A program made the translations under genes and the position numbers. A stretch of DNA of 64,000 nt, taken from contig NZ_CP048289.1 in the NCBI RefSeq assembly GCF_014084105.1, positions 6,953,922-7,017,921 on the forward strand, read 5' to 3'. This document shows positions 43,030-52,362 of this stretch, piece after piece (position 1 is the stretch's first letter; the number at the start of each line of letters is the position of its first letter). Source of the stretch: Streptacidiphilus sp. P02-A3a (GTDB taxonomy: Bacteria; Actinomycetota; Actinomycetes; Streptomycetales; Streptomycetaceae). Below the pieces are notes generated by a model that saw only the letters and a list, made by a program, of their open reading frames with translations, was not told the DNA's origin and did not search any database.

Positions 43030-44412
43030 TCAGTGCAGGGCGGTCATGTCGTCGGGCTTCCAGGTGCCGTCGAAGGCGGGTTGTCCGGGGCCGTAGATGC
43101 GGAAGTAGGCAAACCACCCGCGTCCAGGGACGGTCTGAATCCAGCGGCCCTTGCCGTCCTCGGGTTCCGTGGGGCCGAAGTGCAGGTCGACGTGGTCGGC
43201 CCCGTCCGGGGTGAGGTCCTCGAACAGGGAGCGCAGTGCGGCCTGGCCCTGGTCGGCGATGACCTCGGAGCGGGTCTGGGCGTCGTAGCAGGTGACGGAC
43301 CAGAACAGGCTGGCGGGCACCGGGAGCGGCACGGTGAGGCGGTAGTTGCGGCCGCCGTCGAGGTACTGGCCGTCCTGGTCGCGGTGGGCGAGCCAGTACA
43401 GCGAGCCCTGGCCCACCGCGCGTCGGAACATGGCCGGGGAGGTGACGATGGCCTGGGCGAACCAGCGGTCCTTGGCCTCCACGTCCAGCGAGCCCTCGCG
43501 CTCGAAGGTGCCGTTCTCCGGTCGCAGTCCGGCCCACTCCCAGGTGCGGTCCGGCCACACCATCCGGTCCGGGCGACGGGAGGCGAAGGCGGACACCAGC
43601 ATCTCGTCGCGCCCGCGCTGGGCGGCCTCAGTCAGCAGTCGGGCGGTAGCAGGGTCCGGGGCGAACGGCCTGCCGGCCTCGATGCCCAGCTCGGCGAGCG
43701 TGCCGAGCATGGGGCGCATCTCCTCGATCGCCGGTTCGGTGTCGATGACGCCGTGCAGGACGCGCCAGAACTCCAGGTTGTCCTCCCAGCGCAGGCAGGT
43801 GCAGTCGACGGGCTGCTCGGTGAAGTCGGTGAAGGTGTAGGGGGGCGGGTCGTCGCTCTTGGACAGCGGGTAGAACTGCACCGACGACAGCAGCTTGTTC
43901 GCGACGGGCAGGTCGCCGCCCAGCGGCAGGACCCGCACTGCGCAGAACGCGGTCCAGGTGTCGCAGCGCGATGCGAAGTATCCGTCGGGTACGGGCTGGT
44001 CCCAGTCGGGCGGCAGGATCAGGTGCCTGCCGCCTTTGCCGCCGTCCGCGCCGGGCAGTCCCAGGTCGGTTACCCAGCGGTGGTGGTGGTCGTCGACCAG
44101 GCCGACCAGCGGACCGGGGGGCAGGTCAATGACCATGGGGCCGCTGGCCCGCAGGTCCAGGATGCCGCCCGAGTAGGGGGTGTCCGAGTTGAGGGTGAAG
44201 CCCACGTGCCGGGGCCGGGCCATGAACAGCAGGGAGGATTCGTTGTCCATCGCGCCTGCCTCACGGGTGCCCTGGAAGATCCCCTCCAGCGAGACCGTGG
44301 GGTAGAAGAAGCGGTATGCCTCCACAGCCCGCCGCAGGTCCTGCTCGCCCTGTGCCGCCCGGGCACTGTCGACCGTCGGGAACCCGTTCTCGAACTCCAC
44401 CACTGACGCCAC
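43030..44412 (-). CDS. DUF1254/DUF1214 domain protein
   Basis: 460 residues from a GTG at 44412 with GAGGGG upstream. The frame stays open upstream into an alkyl sulfatase remnant with no stop between, so longer starts are artefacts. The DUF1254 part (about 20-150) has VEAYRFFYPTVSLEGIFQ, FTLNSDTPYSGGILDL and VIDLPPGPLVGLVDDHHHRW; the DUF1214 part (about 320-455) has DGGRNYRLTVPLPVPASLFWSVTCYD and GRGWFAYFRIYGPG. Proteins of this pair of domains are widespread and of unknown function, some being secreted. No signal peptide here, which may reflect loss of the original 5' end at the junction. Confidence 0.85.
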   Translation of the reverse strand: MASVVEFENGFPTVDSARAAQGEQDLRRAVEAYRFFYPTVSLEGIFQGTREAGAMDNESSLLFMARPRHVGFTLNSDTPYSGGILDLRASGPMVIDLPPGPLVGLVDDHHHRWVTDLGLPGADGGKGGRHLILPPDWDQPVPDGYFASRCDTWTAFCAVRVLPLGGDLPVANKLLSSVQFYPLSKSDDPPPYTFTDFTEQPVDCTCLRWEDNLEFWRVLHGVIDTEPAIEEMRPMLGTLAELGIEAGRPFAPDPATARLLTEAAQRGRDEMLVSAFASRRPDRMVWPDRTWEWAGLRPENGTFEREGSLDVEAKDRWFAQAIVTSPAMFRRAVGQGSLYWLAHRDQDGQYLDGGRNYRLTVPLPVPASLFWSVTCYDAQTRSEVIADQGQAALRSLFEDLTPDGADHVDLHFGPTEPEDGKGRWIQTVPGRGWFAYFRIYGPGQPAFDGTWKPDDMTALH

Positions 44413-44624
44413 TGCACACCCCTCATTCGCTGGCCCCGCGCGGGATTCCCGGCACGGGTCACCCGGACGACGCGACAGCCCCGTCCATCGCCACTCTCGT
44501 GCGGCCTGTACGGCCTGGCCAGCGGCGTCACCCAAACGGGTGGCCGACGGCGGTGCTGCCCAGCGCTCAGTCACCCATCGCGAGATGTCGCATCCGATGC
44601 GACTCCGCCCGTTGTACCGGCGGA

Positions 44625-45195
44625 GATAGTGGACTTCGACGTCCTTGCCCCAGCGGACCAGGGTCTCGTCGAGGTAGCGGGCGAAGTTGCGGGCGCCGCG
44701 GGTGCGGGCGCCGCGGATGGTCTGGCTGTTGTGCATGGTGTGGTTGGCGTTCTCCGCGCAGGTCAGGGCCTTGATCGCGGGGATCCAGATGTGCATCTCC
44801 TCGGGGGCCTCGGTGTCCGGGGCGTAGAGGAACTCGAACTCCCAGCCGCCCAGGGTGCGGGTCTCGCCCGTTCGGGTGATGGGGTCGGTGGGGGCGATGT
44901 AGCTGAACTTGGTGCGGCAGCAGCAGCCCGAAGGTGTAGGCCATGCGGCGGGACATGGCGTTGCCGGTGATGACGTTCTCGCCGATCGCGTACTTGGTGT
45001 AGATCGCGGCGACCACCGGCTTGTCGTTGCCCAGCTCGCGCCGGAACAGCTCCAGGCCGGCCTTGGCCAGCCCGATGTCGGTCCCGAAGTCGATCACGAC
45101 CAGACCCTCGGGGGCGTCCACGATGGTGATGTTCGCGCTCAGCCGCACCTGGTAGAGGCCGTCGACGACCTTGTAGACGCCCTCCGGCGACTGGG
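44625..45195 (-). pseudogene. Alkyl sulfatase (SdsA1-like metallo-beta-lactamase) remnant
   Basis: Reads GVYKVVDGLYQVRLSANIT, EGLVVIDFGTDIGLAKAGLE, PVVAAIYTK, then jumps directly to YAIGENVITGNAMSRRMAYTFG: the intervening HxHxDH metal-binding block expected after IYTHSH is deleted. A frameshift near 44925 then leads to KFSYIAPTDPITRTGETRTL, EMHIWIPAIKALTCAENANH and ARYLDETLVRWG. The C-terminal dimerisation and sterol-carrier-like parts are absent. Without its metal site it cannot hydrolyse alkyl sulfates. Both ends are joined to unrelated genes. Confidence 0.8.
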
Positions 45196-45611
45196 GCACC
45201 CAACAGGCCAGGAACCTCCTGCTCCACACCGGCGAACACGCCGCGACGTTCAAGCACCTGATCCGAGACCGGGACGCCGAGTTCACCCAGTCCTTCGACG
45301 CGGTGTTCACCGCCAACAACACCCAGATCCTCAAGACCGCGCCACAAACACCCAGGATGAACGCCTACGCGGAGCGCTGGGTACGCACGGCGAGATCAGA
45401 ATGCACCGACAACATCCTCGTCTACGACGAGCGCCACCTACGACGCATCCTCGACCACTACGCCACGCACTACAACACCGGACGAGCCCACCGTTCCCTG
45501 GACCTGCACGCACCCGCAGACGACCGGAACGTCATCCCGCTCCCCTCACACCACATCCGACGCCAGAAAGTCCTCGGCGGCCTCCTCAACGAGTACCACT
45601 CAGCCGCCTGA
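45195..45611 (+). pseudogene. C-terminal fragment of an rve-type integrase/transposase
   Basis: The open frame starts at the junction with the alkyl sulfatase remnant and reads TQQARNLLLHTGEHAATFKH, LIRDRDAEFTQSFDAVF (second catalytic Asp), QTPRMNAYAERWVRTARSEC (catalytic Glu) and YNTGRAHRSLDLHAP, to a normal TGA. The DNA-binding N-terminus and first Asp are missing and there is no start codon. It came from an IS3/IS481-like element. Confidence 0.78.
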
Positions 45612-45841
45612 CAACCCCGCCGGACCTCCACAAAACCGCCAGGTCAGAGCATGTGCGAGGGTTTTGGAACCCTACAGGCAGCCAGCGGATACCGGCCCCG
45701 GCGAACACCGACCCCATCTCTGGCTCGGTCGGCCCAAGAGCTGGGCCCGCCGTCAGTCCGTGCAGAACTCCGAGCGACAGAACTGCCCTCCCGACGCGTT
45801 ATTGATCTGAAAGATCATCACGATGCGTGGGGAGAAAGCTT

Positions 45842-48151
45842 TTGAAGCAGACCACAACGGGAAGGGGTGCCGGCCGGGGGCGCCCGCTCCGCCTCCGGCC
45901 GCTGTCGACCGTCCTGGTGGCGGCGCTGGGGATCGCCGGGGCCGTCGCGGCCCCGTCGTCCGCCGACGCCACGCCCACCGCCTCGGCGTCCGTCCCGGCC
46001 GTCGGCGGCGCGACCTCTCGGACGGTCACTCTGGTGACCGGTGACCGGGTGGTCGCCACCACCGTCGCCGAGAAGACCCGCTACACCATCGACCCGGCGG
46101 TCCCCGGCGACGCGGCGTTCCAGAGCTACCAGGACCCGCAGGGCGACTACCACGTCGTCCCCGCCCTGGCCGCACCCTTCCTGGGCACCGCGCTCAACCC
46201 CTCGCTCTTCGACGTCACAGCCCAACTGCGGGCCGCCACGACCGCTGCCGAGAGCGATGCCGGGGCTGACGCCACGACCGGCGCCGCGGCCGAGGTCAGC
46301 CCGCAGTCGTCCGCCCGGCTGGTGGCGGCGCTGCGCCAGGCCGTCGGCGCCGACGTCCAGGCCGGTCGCCGCCCCGGTACGACCGTGCCGAAGCTCACCG
46401 GCCTCCCGGCCGCGCCAAGGAACGACAGCGCCGAACCGGCGCCCGACGCGGCGGGATACCCGCAGCGGATCCTCCAGGTGGACGTGACCGACCGCTCCGG
46501 CAAGCCCGCCAACGGCACCGCGTTCCTGATCAACACCGACTCCAGCCTGAAGTTCCTGAACCAGATCACCATCAACGACGGTGTGGACCGGGTCGCCGTT
46601 CCGGCGGGCCACTACAGCATCGCCTTCAACGCCCAGACCTTCGACGCCAAGGGCAACGTCACCTCCGTCTACGCGCTCACCCAGACGGACTTCACCGTTC
46701 CGGCGACCGGGACCGTGCCGGACGTGGTCCTCAACGGCCGCTCAGCGGTCACCTTCAAGGTCGCCACCCCGCTCGCGGCCACCTCCCAGCTGGCCAACGT
46801 GCTCTGGAACCGGGGCGAGGCCACCCAGCCGACCACGTCAGCGGCGGTGGCGGTTCCCGACGGCGGCGGCGGAACCATGCCCGATCCGTCGGCGGACATC
46901 AGCTACCAGGCCCTGGGGAACATCCCCTTCGGGATGAACCCCCAGCCCGCGCCCAAGGTCGGCACCCTCTCCGTCGAGGCCCAGTGGATCGGCGGCCGGG
47001 GCTCCTACCGCTACGACACCGTCTTTCCCGCCACCGGCGTGCCCGACCTCTCGGCTCTCCGGGTGACCGCGGCGCAGCTCGCGACGGAGCACGACCACTA
47101 CTACACGGACCCGGCCTCGCCCAAGCAGGGCGGGGTGGAGGACCTGCCGTGGGACTACGCGAACCCGCAGCCGATAGCGGGTTCGGTGGTGGTTCCGCAG
47201 TCCCTGCCGGCCGACGTCACCGAGTATCTGAACGTCCTCCCGCAGTTCGAATGGGTCCAGCAGGTCTTCGAGGGCGACGCCATCGCGTTCCTGGGCGACC
47301 CGATCACGCCCGCGGCCGGGTCCACCACCTCGATCGACTGGGGCCGCGGACCGCTGGCACCCGGGGTCGGCCAGCACACGCTCCTACCGGGCGCCACCAG
47401 TGCCTACAGCGACGACTACTGCGGCGCCTGCGTCGCCGGGGCCAACCTCTCGATGAACTTCAGCGACTTCGACGACAGCACCCCCGGCCAGCAGGGCAAC
47501 CCCAACTACGCGGGCGGCTCGCCGCTGGCGGTGAACTCCTCGCTGAGCGTGTACCAGAACGGCCAGCTGCTCGGGACGACACCGGACAGCTCCACCGTCT
47601 CGATCAGCGACGCGCCCGCCACCGGGGCGAAGTACCAGGTGTCGTACACCACCAGCACCGCCACCGCGCAGATGAGTCAGTCCACCTCCAGCGACACCAC
47701 CCTGGCCTTCTCCAGTACGCCGGCCGCTGAGGCCGGGGCGGCGCTCACCCCGCTCGGCACCTGCGTCGGCCAGAGCCAGTCCACCCCGTGCCTGGTGCTG
47801 CCGGTGCTGAACATCGGCACCCAGCTCGCGGTCAGCGAGGAGAACACGGCCGCTCCAGGCGCCGAGACCATGGGGCTGGACATCGGCCACGTCAGCTACA
47901 ACGGCACCGGCTCGCACGCGGCGATCACCTCCGCCGCCGTCCAGGTCTCCTTCGACGGCGGCAAGACCTGGCAGACCGCGCAGCTCAGCCACACCGGAGC
48001 GGCGACGTCCGGCGACTACACCGCCGCCTGGACCAACCCGGCCGCAGACACCGGCGTCTGTCCCTCGATCCGGATCACCGCCACCGACGCCCTCGGCGGC
48101 TCCATCGACCAGACCGTCAGCAACGCCTACGAGATCGTCAAGGGGGCCTGA
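45842..48151 (+). CDS. Secreted S8-peptidase-like protein without a catalytic domain
   Basis: 769 residues from a TTG at 45842, with GGGGAG seven bases upstream giving MKQTTTGRG; a GTG at 45827 would add five residues. A signal peptide follows (VLVAALGIAGAVAAPSSADA). The N-terminal TVTLVTGDRVV and SLFDVTAQL resemble the start of large streptomycete S8 (subtilisin) peptidases, but no Asp-His-Ser catalytic blocks occur. The rest is beta-rich (KPANGTAFLINTD, FTVPATGTV, VSFDGGKTWQTAQL), like their C-terminal domains. It ends 2 nt before the S53 peptidase gene, so the two are co-translated. Possible roles: inhibitor, chaperone, substrate-binding subunit or a degenerate protease; none is proven. 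Confidence 0.8.
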   Translation: MKQTTTGRGAGRGRPLRLRPLSTVLVAALGIAGAVAAPSSADATPTASASVPAVGGATSRTVTLVTGDRVVATTVAEKTRYTIDPAVPGDAAFQSYQDPQGDYHVVPALAAPFLGTALNPSLFDVTAQLRAATTAAESDAGADATTGAAAEVSPQSSARLVAALRQAVGADVQAGRRPGTTVPKLTGLPAAPRNDSAEPAPDAAGYPQRILQVDVTDRSGKPANGTAFLINTDSSLKFLNQITINDGVDRVAVPAGHYSIAFNAQTFDAKGNVTSVYALTQTDFTVPATGTVPDVVLNGRSAVTFKVATPLAATSQLANVLWNRGEATQPTTSAAVAVPDGGGGTMPDPSADISYQALGNIPFGMNPQPAPKVGTLSVEAQWIGGRGSYRYDTVFPATGVPDLSALRVTAAQLATEHDHYYTDPASPKQGGVEDLPWDYANPQPIAGSVVVPQSLPADVTEYLNVLPQFEWVQQVFEGDAIAFLGDPITPAAGSTTSIDWGRGPLAPGVGQHTLLPGATSAYSDDYCGACVAGANLSMNFSDFDDSTPGQQGNPNYAGGSPLAVNSSLSVYQNGQLLGTTPDSSTVSISDAPATGAKYQVSYTTSTATAQMSQSTSSDTTLAFSSTPAAEAGAALTPLGTCVGQSQSTPCLVLPVLNIGTQLAVSEENTAAPGAETMGLDIGHVSYNGTGSHAAITSAAVQVSFDGGKTWQTAQLSHTGAATSGDYTAAWTNPAADTGVCPSIRITATDALGGSIDQTVSNAYEIVKGA

Positions 48152-48153
48152 AC

Positions 48154-49446
48154 ATGCGACTGTCAGTCTTCAGGAGCACCGCCGGACTCGGCGGCCTGGC
48201 CGCCGCGCTGATCCTGCCCTTCGTCGGGACCGCGCCGGCGCAGGCGATCACACCGGCCCCGGCCGCGCCGCACCCGGCCGTCGCCGCGCACTCCCCGGCG
48301 TCCGCATCGACGTCCGCATCGACGCCTGCCCCGGCGGCGAACACGCACGACGCCTGCGGCCCGGTGCCGCTGGGCGAGGCGCGCTGCCTGGCGGTGGTCC
48401 GCGACGACGTGCACGGCGGCCTCGGCGTCCGCGGACCCGCCGCCGGGCGGATCGCGGCGGCGGCGACGCTGCCGGCCGGTTACGGACCGGCGGACCTCCG
48501 ATCGGCGTACAAGCTGCCGACCACCGGCGGCAAGGGTCAGACCGTCGCGCTGATCGACGCCCGGGACGACCCGACGGCCGAGTCCGACCTCGCCGTCTAC
48601 CGCGCCACCTACGGGCTCCCGGCCTGCACCACCGCCAACGGCTGCTTCCGCAAGGTCAACCAGGAGGGCAAGGCCGCGCCGCTGCCGTCGTCGACGGAGT
48701 CCTCCGACTGGCAGGTCGAGATCTCGCTGGACCTGGACGCGGTCTCAGCGACCTGCCCGACCTGCCACATCCTGCTGGTCGAGGCCGACGCCGACGCCGA
48801 GGCCGACCTGGCCGCGGCGGCGTCCGTCGCGCCCTCGCTCGGTGCCGACGAGGTGTCCAACAGCTACGACTACCAGGAGGCCAACGGGGTCTCCGACTAC
48901 GCCAAGGACTACCAGCACCCCGGCGTCGCCTATGTCGCCTCCTCGGGTGACTTCGGCTACACGGTGCCCGCGGACCCGGCGGTCTTCACCGGGGTGATCG
49001 CGGTCGGCGGCACGTCGCTGACCAGGTCGAGCACCGCGCGCGGCTGGACCGAGACCGCCTGGGACGGCGCCGGCAGCGGCTGCTCGGCCTGGATAGCCAA
49101 GCCGTCCTGGCAGCACGACACCGAGTGCCCCGGGCGCACCGTCGCCGACGTGTCCGCCGACGCCGACCCGAACACCGGGCTCGCCATCTACGCCACCATC
49201 CTCGGCGGTTGGTCGGTGGTCGGCGGCACCAGCGCTGCGTCACCGGTCGTCGCCGGCGTGATCGCACTGGCCGGGAACCCCGGCAAGCTGCCCAACGCCT
49301 CCTACCTGTACGCCCGCACCAAGGACCTGTACGACGTCACCTCCGGCAGCAACGGCAACTGCGGCGGCGGATACCTCTGCACCGCGGGCAAGGGCTACGA
49401 CGGCCCGACCGGAAACGGCACCCCGGACGGGATCGGAGCCTTCTGA
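48154..49446 (+). CDS. S53 family (sedolisin-like) serine-carboxyl peptidase
   Basis: 430 residues from the ATG at 48154. A signal peptide (LAAALILPFVGTAPAQA) and Ala/Pro/Ser linker precede the catalytic domain, which starts at YGPADLRSAYKLP. The sedolisin Glu and Asp are in DWQVEISLDLDAV (E, then D four residues later), the oxyanion Asp probably lies in VASSGDFGY, and the Ser is in VVGGTSAASPVVAG. The propeptide is short (~100 residues) and there is a C-terminal calcium-site-like GKGYDGPTGNGTPDGIG. An extracellular endopeptidase active at acidic pH in known members. It is tightly coupled to the upstream protease-like protein. Confidence 0.9.
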   Translation: MRLSVFRSTAGLGGLAAALILPFVGTAPAQAITPAPAAPHPAVAAHSPASASTSASTPAPAANTHDACGPVPLGEARCLAVVRDDVHGGLGVRGPAAGRIAAAATLPAGYGPADLRSAYKLPTTGGKGQTVALIDARDDPTAESDLAVYRATYGLPACTTANGCFRKVNQEGKAAPLPSSTESSDWQVEISLDLDAVSATCPTCHILLVEADADAEADLAAAASVAPSLGADEVSNSYDYQEANGVSDYAKDYQHPGVAYVASSGDFGYTVPADPAVFTGVIAVGGTSLTRSSTARGWTETAWDGAGSGCSAWIAKPSWQHDTECPGRTVADVSADADPNTGLAIYATILGGWSVVGGTSAASPVVAGVIALAGNPGKLPNASYLYARTKDLYDVTSGSNGNCGGGYLCTAGKGYDGPTGNGTPDGIGAF

Positions 49447-49462
49447 CACCCGTCGTGTGAAC

Positions 49463-49502
49463 CACTGCCCGTCCGCCGGCGACCGCCGTCGGACGGGCAG
49501 TG
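49463..49502 (+). terminator. Terminator of the protease operon
   Basis: CACTGCCCGTCCG pairs perfectly with CGGACGGGCAGTG (13 bp, 14-nt loop), 17 nt after the peptidase stop codon. Confidence 0.8.
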
Positions 49503-49914
49503 CCACGAGCGGCGTCACCGCCACCTGTCCTCCGCCCCGGGCCCGTTCGGCGTCGAGGATGACCTGGCTTGCGGTTCGCTGCTCGCCGCGTGGGCCCACC
49601 CGCTGGCAGGGGGATCCGGCGCGGCCGCCGTCGTGTCGGCGAAGTCCGGCTGCGACGCGGCGCGGCCGAGCGGGCTCGCGGTGGTGCTGCCGCTGTTCTC
49701 GTTCGCGGTGGCCGCCAACGGCTCCCCCACGCCTGGAGTCGACGCGGTTTTCGCCCCCCCTTGCAGTATCCGGGCTGGTTGGGACCTCCCGCTGTTGCTG
49801 AACCTGGCCCGGCCTCTCTGCTGCCGGACACGGTTCAGCAACAGCACGATCCGGTGGAGGATCACCGTGGCAGGGTTCCCGGTCGTGTCTCGCCGATCAG
49901 GTCGCCCAGAACCC
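49503..49914. other. 412-nt stretch without a recognisable gene
   Basis: A plus-strand frame (LAVVLPLFSFAVAANGS) has one hydrophobic patch but no start or family match; probably decayed DNA between the protease terminator and the IS3 relic. Confidence 0.35.
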
Positions 49915-50580
49915 CCAGCCACAGCAACCCAGTTACTCGCTGAACTCCGCTGGCTCAGGAGGGAACTCGGGCATGTTCGGACTGACAACGAGTTACTGGG
50001 GGAGGCCGCGGGGCCGCTGATCCACCTTGCGCCGGCCCGTGAACGCTTCGCGTTCATTCACGCCCACCGCGGCCAGTTCAGCCTGAGGCGACTGCGCCGC
50101 GTACTGATCACCGACCGCAGCAACTACCGCGCCTCGGTCCGCGCCCAAGCCATCCGCGAGGAACGAGCCCGCCAGGAAGCCGAACTCCTGGAGCGGATCC
50201 GAGAAGTCCATACCGCCCACCCGGCCTACGGTGCCGAAGTCGGACGACGCCGCGTCGCCCGACTCATGCGCCACAACGGCCTGTCCGGGATCACCAGACG
50301 CAAACGGCGGAACCTCACCAAGCCCGACCAGGCCGCAGCCATCATCCCCGACCTGATCCAGCGCCAGTTCACCGCGCCCATGCCCGTCAAACTCACAGGC
50401 GACATCACCTGCTTCCCGACCGGCGAGGGCTGGCTGTACCTCGCGACCGTCCTCGACCTCAGCACCAAGGAACTGATCGGGTACGCGATCGCGCCGTACA
50501 TGCGCACGAGTCTCGCCGTCGACGCGATCACCATGGCCCACCGCACCGGACTCGTCGCCGGCAACGCCACATCCTCAGGT
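49915..50580 (+). pseudogene. IS3-family transposase remnant (orfA end plus orfB start)
   Basis: ELRWLRRELGHVRTDNELLGE corresponds to the end of OrfA. It continues to an OrfB start: FIHAHRGQFSLRRLRRVL, HPAYGAEVGRRRVARLMRHNGLSG, the first catalytic Asp in LTGDITCFPTGEGWLYLATVLDLS, and AVDAITMAHRTG. It is cut off before the second Asp at about 50580. OrfA and OrfB are fused in one frame here. The element is inactive. Confidence 0.78.
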
Positions 50581-50876
50581 ACCTTCGCGAGATTCCGGGA
50601 CCCTGGTGGGGGAAGCTGGACGAGGTCACGTTCCTGGAGAGCCTCTACGCGGGTCTCGTCGACCACCAGCACGGCCCAGAACCGAGCCATCCTCGGCGAC
50701 CAGTACGTAGGTGCGGTTCGCCAGCTCGAAGGCCAGGACCGCCGGGGCACGGCCAGCATTCAACTGCTTCAACTCGGGAACTGCGCAACTCTACCCAGAC
50801 GGCACGCCGAGGCCACCTGAGTTTCCATCAGGGGCAGACAGCCCCATGACCAGGGCACATAAAGATCTACAGCTGG

Positions 50877-50967
50877 AGTACCAGGCGATACCGGTGATGC
50901 GGGTGGTGCTGCAGCGGAGTTTGCGTAGGAGTCGCCAGGTCTTGAGGGTGGCCATGGCTTCAAAAAC
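50877..50967 (-). pseudogene. IS5-type transposase C-terminal relic
   Basis: The 30-residue frame ATLKTWRLLRKLRCSTTRIT resembles the last helices of IS5-like transposases, then loses similarity. No other part of that element is visible around it. Confidence 0.45.
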
Positions 50968-51032
50968 TCCCGTTGCTGGTCGGGAGTTGACGCCCCCTGA
51001 GATCACGATCGACGACTGGAGGGTTGAGACCC

Positions 51033-51755
51033 CTAAACAAGTTTCCCATACTTCTTGGCAATCTTGGCGAGCAACTTATCGTTTGTTTCAATTTTCTTCC
51101 AGAGATGCTCGACTCGCCTCTCGGACCTTCTGCCCAGTCTATCGAGTGCGCTATCGAAGGAATCCCGCAGCGCCTCGCCAATAGGGTCCAGGTGCACAAT
51201 TGCTCTACCTGAGGAGAGCACCTCGATGGGCTTCTCGCGGAAGGTAATTTCGGGAATCCGGACGTATATGCCGGAGCTGATTCTCGTCGATATTGTACTA
51301 ATGAGATTCACCCCGGCAAGATTCTGCATATCGTTGATCCATCCAAGTTGTAAATTGATTACGCCAGCGTAGGTCTCATATATGTAGGCGTGGCGATTGA
51401 CGATGATATCGTTGAATCTGTCGATCAGGTCCTGTAGTACAAGTAATTGGTCGGTAACTACCTTATTCTTGGCGTCGCGCGCCCTCTCAATAGTGTTGTA
51501 GCGCAGCCTTCCGCGATCTTCCAGTGCGTAGAGGCGCTCCGAGCCTGCGCCTCGGGTCGCCCTGGCTGCGCGTCGTGAAGACTTTTCGTAGCCATTTACT
51601 GCCTTTGCGGCATCCCTGAAGAGGCGTTTCTTAAAGTCCAGAAGCGCGGCAAGGTCTTTTTCGTTGGGCTTGCGGGGGCTAGCAAGATTTACCTGTATGC
51701 CCTGCATGGAATTGAAGACATGTTCATTTCCTATGCTTGTAAAGGTGACGGCCAC
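51033..51755 (-). CDS. Uncharacterised 240-aa helical protein, AT-rich module
   Basis: Starts at a GTG at 51755 with GGGGAG five bases upstream; the frame opens 23 codons earlier inside the preceding gene. Residues 35-100 are strongly basic (FKKRLFRDAAKAVNGYEKSSRRAARATR); the middle has long helices (VVTDQLLVLQDLIDRFNDIIVNRHAYIYETYAGVINLQLGW), and the C-terminus is charged and helical (ALRDSFDSALDRLGRRSERRVEHLWKKIE). No signal peptide, membrane helix or catalytic motif recognised. The DNA is visibly richer in A and T than its surroundings, with rare codons for this genome such as TTA and ATA, a sign of recent transfer. It lies 10 nt after the 123-aa gene and forms an operon with it. Confidence 0.72.
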   Translation of the reverse strand: MAVTFTSIGNEHVFNSMQGIQVNLASPRKPNEKDLAALLDFKKRLFRDAAKAVNGYEKSSRRAARATRGAGSERLYALEDRGRLRYNTIERARDAKNKVVTDQLLVLQDLIDRFNDIIVNRHAYIYETYAGVINLQLGWINDMQNLAGVNLISTISTRISSGIYVRIPEITFREKPIEVLSSGRAIVHLDPIGEALRDSFDSALDRLGRRSERRVEHLWKKIETNDKLLAKIAKKYGKLV

Positions 51756-51765
51756 CCCTGCTCCC

Positions 51766-52137
51766 CTAGCTGAATGTCGTAGAGTCTCCGAAGTTAATAT
51801 TTCCCCCAGAGTTGAAAACGGCACGGTTTGCGAAATTATTGAAAGTGACAGATTCGCTAACCTTGGAATTCAGATTGGCCCAAGCGTGGAGTGCAGCCGT
51901 AAGATCGGCGCTGGAATGAGCTGCTTGAGTCAGGGTTTGTGCGAGTTCGCCAATGGATTGATCTGTCGGGTTTTCAATCGCCTGTCGAAGTGCTGCTCGC
52001 CGACGCCGACCGAGAAGTGAATTTATTCTTGTACGTATTTCTTCAACAGCGTGACTTGCGGCCTCTTCCCCAAGTCCACCTACAGCACCCGTCGCCGCGA
52101 TGGCTGCCACTACTTCAGCCGCCGATGCAACATCCAT
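51766..52137 (-). CDS. 123-aa protein with amyloid-motif-like C-terminus
   Basis: ATG at 52137 with AGGGGG upstream. Residues 1-30 are Ala/Gly-rich and helical (ASAAEVVAAIAATGAVGG); 33-50 basic (AVEEIRTRINSLLGRRRRAA); 55-90 helical (QSIGELAQTLTQAAHSS). The C-terminus (AVFNSGGNINFGDSTTF) is rich in Asn, Gly and Phe with alternating hydrophobics, resembling in composition the short amyloid-forming motifs of bacterial signalling proteins. That likeness is suggestive only. It is the first gene of a two-gene AT-rich operon. Function unknown; possible roles are an oligomerising adaptor or a small effector partner for the downstream protein. Confidence 0.7.
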   Translation of the reverse strand: MDVASAAEVVAAIAATGAVGGLGEEAASHAVEEIRTRINSLLGRRRRAALRQAIENPTDQSIGELAQTLTQAAHSSADLTAALHAWANLNSKVSESVTFNNFANRAVFNSGGNINFGDSTTFS

Positions 52138-52362
52138 TGTTCCCCCTTTGGTGAAAGTCTAAACGCTATCATACTGGGCGGGCTTTGTTCAGCGCCTGGA
52201 GGGGATGATCACCGTTTTTCTTCGTGCAAGTGGAATCGGAATCTCCAATTCCTATCGCTTGCCTTCCGTGTGACGGTCCGCGCGTCGCTGGCGTTTTTCC
52301 GGAGGTACTACTGAACTTGAATGGGTGATGTCGGGCGAACGGTGAGCGGATGGTCCGCGGGC

